DNA of 64,000 nt from positions 62,001-126,000 of the forward strand of contig DIFZ01000052.1 in assembly GCA_002419385.1 (NCBI GenBank). Direction: 5' to 3'. Each line of letters begins with the position of its first letter. The stretch's first letter is position 1. This DNA comes from Geobacter sp. UBA5735 (GTDB taxonomy: Bacteria; Desulfobacterota; Desulfuromonadia; Geobacterales; Geobacteraceae). The notes below the pieces were generated by a model that did not search any database, was not told the origin of the DNA, and saw only the letters and a program-made list of their open reading frames with translations. The position numbers and the translations under genes are program-made. Shown in pieces: positions 62,408-64,000 of the stretch.

Positions 62408-62974
62408 TCAGCGGTGGTTATCCCCAGGACTCGGAATCAACCGGTTCGCCTGCAGCCTTCGCACCACTGACGGCACGAGCGCAGCACCTGCAGCGCCAAA
62501 CAAAGAGCTGAACGTGGTGGTAATCAGTATGTGCTGGACGATGATTTCCTCTTCAACCCCCATCAGAAAGTCAAGGGCAACCCCGGTTATGGCCTTGGTT
62601 GCCGAAGCAAGTGCGCCAACGATGATGCAGGGCATGAGCCGCGCCGGCAACAGGGGATAGAGAAACGCCGCCCCATCGACGAAAAGCGCCGGCAAGACGA
62701 AATTGATCATTATGAGCGGACCATTTTTCCCCATGCCGAGCATGAAACTAACCACTCCGGCGATAAGTCCCACAAGTGTCGAAGCTCCCAGCTTGGGAAC
62801 ACATCCCCGGGCCAGGACAATAAAGAACATCATGAAAAACATGGAATGGCCGGGCAGCCCCAGCTTCATGCGGAGCGCCGCACGGGTGATGACGATGAAA
62901 GTGGCGCAGAAACCAAGCAGCAGTGCCTCGCGCAGCGTGAAGCGGTTCCAGAGGAAGGTCGTGTTTTTTTCCAT
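62408..62974 (-). CDS. ECF-type transporter substrate-binding (S) component
   Basis: 188 residues with about six membrane helices and no soluble domain. AAAGGAA lies before the ATG. Small size, the ALLLGFCATFIVI first helix and glycine-rich loops (MLGMGKNGPLIM) fit an S component of an energy-coupling factor importer, and EcfT is encoded just upstream on the same strand. The substrate (a vitamin, metal or other small molecule) is not evident. Confidence 0.65.
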   Translation of the reverse strand: MEKNTTFLWNRFTLREALLLGFCATFIVITRAALRMKLGLPGHSMFFMMFFIVLARGCVPKLGASTLVGLIAGVVSFMLGMGKNGPLIMINFVLPALFVDGAAFLYPLLPARLMPCIIVGALASATKAITGVALDFLMGVEEEIIVQHILITTTFSSLFGAAGAALVPSVVRRLQANRLIPSPGDNHR

Positions 62975-63002
62975 TGATAATTCCTTTCAGTCACAAGGAT
63001 GA

Positions 63003-63037
63003 AGTGTTAAGTTTTAAGTGTTAAGTTTTAAGTTTGC
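63003..63037. repeat. TGTTAAG/TTTTAAG heptamers
   Basis: Alternating TGTTAAG and TTTTAAG, four units. Related to the TTTTAGG arrays at 48783 and 49268. Confidence 0.85.
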
Positions 63038-63154
63038 ATGTTGCAGGTTGGAAGGTGCTTCAAAACCAACGGTTGCCAGCCACCAGCAACTACCTGTTTG
63101 CTTGAATTCTCTCGTTTCCGCCTCTTGTCGATCGCATCGTGCCCATTTGCCTTT

Positions 63155-63229
63155 CCTTCACCCTTCACCCTTCACCCTTCACCCTTCACCCTTCACCCTT
63201 CACCCTTCACCCTTCACCCTTCACCCTTC
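63155..63229. repeat. CTTCACC heptamer array overlapping the end of ecfT
   Basis: About ten perfect CTTCACC units. Read on the minus strand (GGGTGAA) the array encodes the last residues of EcfT and its TGA stop. Confidence 0.95.
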
Positions 63230-63992
63230 TGACCCCTTCGGGGTCATAATACGTCCTTTCAGGACGAATTCCGAACCCGCGCGATTCAGCGGACAGCGAC
63301 GCCTCGTCGGCAGTCTTCAGGGCGCGGATGATCAGGGGGATCATCAGGCAGTGGAACAGGTCGCGCCAGCTGCGGGGATTGAGGAGTTCCCGGGGCGAGA
63401 GGCGCGCCCCCCGGATCCGCTGGGCCATGGCTATTTCCCGGATGTCCCGGGCGAACACCGGCACGAAACGGAAGCAGATGAAAATAAGGAAAGCCAGCCG
63501 ATACGGCACGATCTTTCGCAGCCCCCGCATGAGCTGGGAAGTCTGCGTGGTGCGGAGGAAAACCATCCCCGGGATGAAGAACAGCACGATCTGGATCGAG
63601 GTCCTCGTCCCCGGCCAGAGTCCGTCCATTCCGTATTTGTAAAAATAAAGCCCGATGATCAGCGCCATCTGGATCAGGAAAAAACGCACATCGCGCCACA
63701 GGTCCCAGAGTGTCAGCCGGGCTGCACCGTAGTAAACGGCGCCAACCAGTGCCACCACGCCCACCGACCACGGTTCGCGCACCGAGATGGCAGCTGCACA
63801 GAACACCATCCCGAACAGCAATTTCCAGCCTGCGCCCATGCGATGGACCGGCGAATCGACCTCACGGAACTGGCAGGCATAATCACTGCTGCGAACCTTC
63901 TTCGGCCGGTTTCGAGAATCATTTTTCAACAATGGCTCCACCTTCCATGGTAAGCGCCCGGTCCGGCCACGCAGGATCAGGGAGCGGATCAT
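63207..63992 (-). CDS. ecfT: ECF transporter membrane coupling protein
   Basis: 261 residues; the ATG is 8 bases from the window edge, so the true start may be upstream. About five membrane helices and the cytoplasmic coupling motif SAESRGFGIRPERTYY, which matches the ARG motif of EcfT, are visible. It joins the S component to the ATPases, which should lie outside the window. The last residues (RRVKGEG) and the stop come from the CTTCACC array. Confidence 0.88.
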   Translation of the reverse strand: MIRSLILRGRTGRLPWKVEPLLKNDSRNRPKKVRSSDYACQFREVDSPVHRMGAGWKLLFGMVFCAAAISVREPWSVGVVALVGAVYYGAARLTLWDLWRDVRFFLIQMALIIGLYFYKYGMDGLWPGTRTSIQIVLFFIPGMVFLRTTQTSQLMRGLRKIVPYRLAFLIFICFRFVPVFARDIREIAMAQRIRGARLSPRELLNPRSWRDLFHCLMIPLIIRALKTADEASLSAESRGFGIRPERTYYDPEGVRRVKGEG

Positions 63993-64000
63993 GCGAAGCG

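Noticed and set aside
63155..63229. CRISPR array
   Set aside because: The repeats are 7 bases long and directly abutting, without spacers; no cas genes are nearby.
62408..63992. Complete ECF transporter
   Set aside because: Only the S component and EcfT are in the window; no ATPase gene is visible, so completeness cannot be claimed.

Overview
The window looks like a chromosomal segment of a Geobacteraceae-type deltaproteobacterium (Desulfuromonadota). This is an inference from gene content: futalosine-pathway menaquinone genes, a two-subunit glycine dehydrogenase operon carrying lipM and lipA, a TraR/DksA protein, a VPLPA-type exosortase locus, GEMM-type riboswitches, and intergenic spaces filled with short repeat elements. 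No rRNA, tRNA, CRISPR array or transposase was seen.

Layout. 1-2.7 kb: 3' end of an AspT/YidE-type transporter, a membrane-anchored trypsin-like protease with a zinc ribbon, and a small exported protein. 3.0-9.0 kb (minus strand): gcvT-gcvH-gcvPA-gcvPB-lipM-lipA, which makes the glycine cleavage system and its lipoyl cofactor. 9.2-15.9 kb: a Do-type protease, an orphan OmpR-type regulator, prmA-rsmE, an acidic zinc-ribbon protein and RNase D. 15.9-20.1 kb (minus): mqnP-ubiX-mqnE-mqnC for menaquinone. 20.4-22.9 kb: znuACB zinc importer. 23.2-27.5 kb: radA, a dksA-like gene and a soluble three-GAF histidine kinase.

27.6-61.2 kb is one large exopolysaccharide/exosortase region. It holds a nucleotide-sugar dehydrogenase, a radical SAM protein, flippase, polymerase, four glycosyltransferases or related enzymes, a DUF4091 protein, a heparinase-like protein, wecB, an XrtD-like exosortase fused to EpsI, a WecA-like initiating transferase, a PrsT-like TPR lipoprotein, an export protein, a beta-barrel protein, a chain-length regulator and a BY-kinase. 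Four VPLPA-CTERM proteins, likely exosortase substrates, sit in the same region. The last two form a tandem pair, each preceded by a GEMM-type riboswitch, which ties surface-protein output to cyclic dinucleotide signalling. Small stand-alone genes (GxxExxY, four-helix-bundle S23-type, HigBA, DUF2442, AbrB/PIN) are scattered among the repeats.

61.5-64 kb: an AbrB/PIN toxin-antitoxin pair between 48-bp direct repeats, then an ECF-type transporter S component and EcfT running off the window.

The most unusual feature is the intergenic DNA. Several families of short quasi-repeats (often heptamers) occur as a forward arm followed by its inverted complement, in many gaps of the exopolysaccharide region and elsewhere. 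Some supply the stop codon of the upstream gene, and one lies in frame in the linker between the exosortase and EpsI domains.
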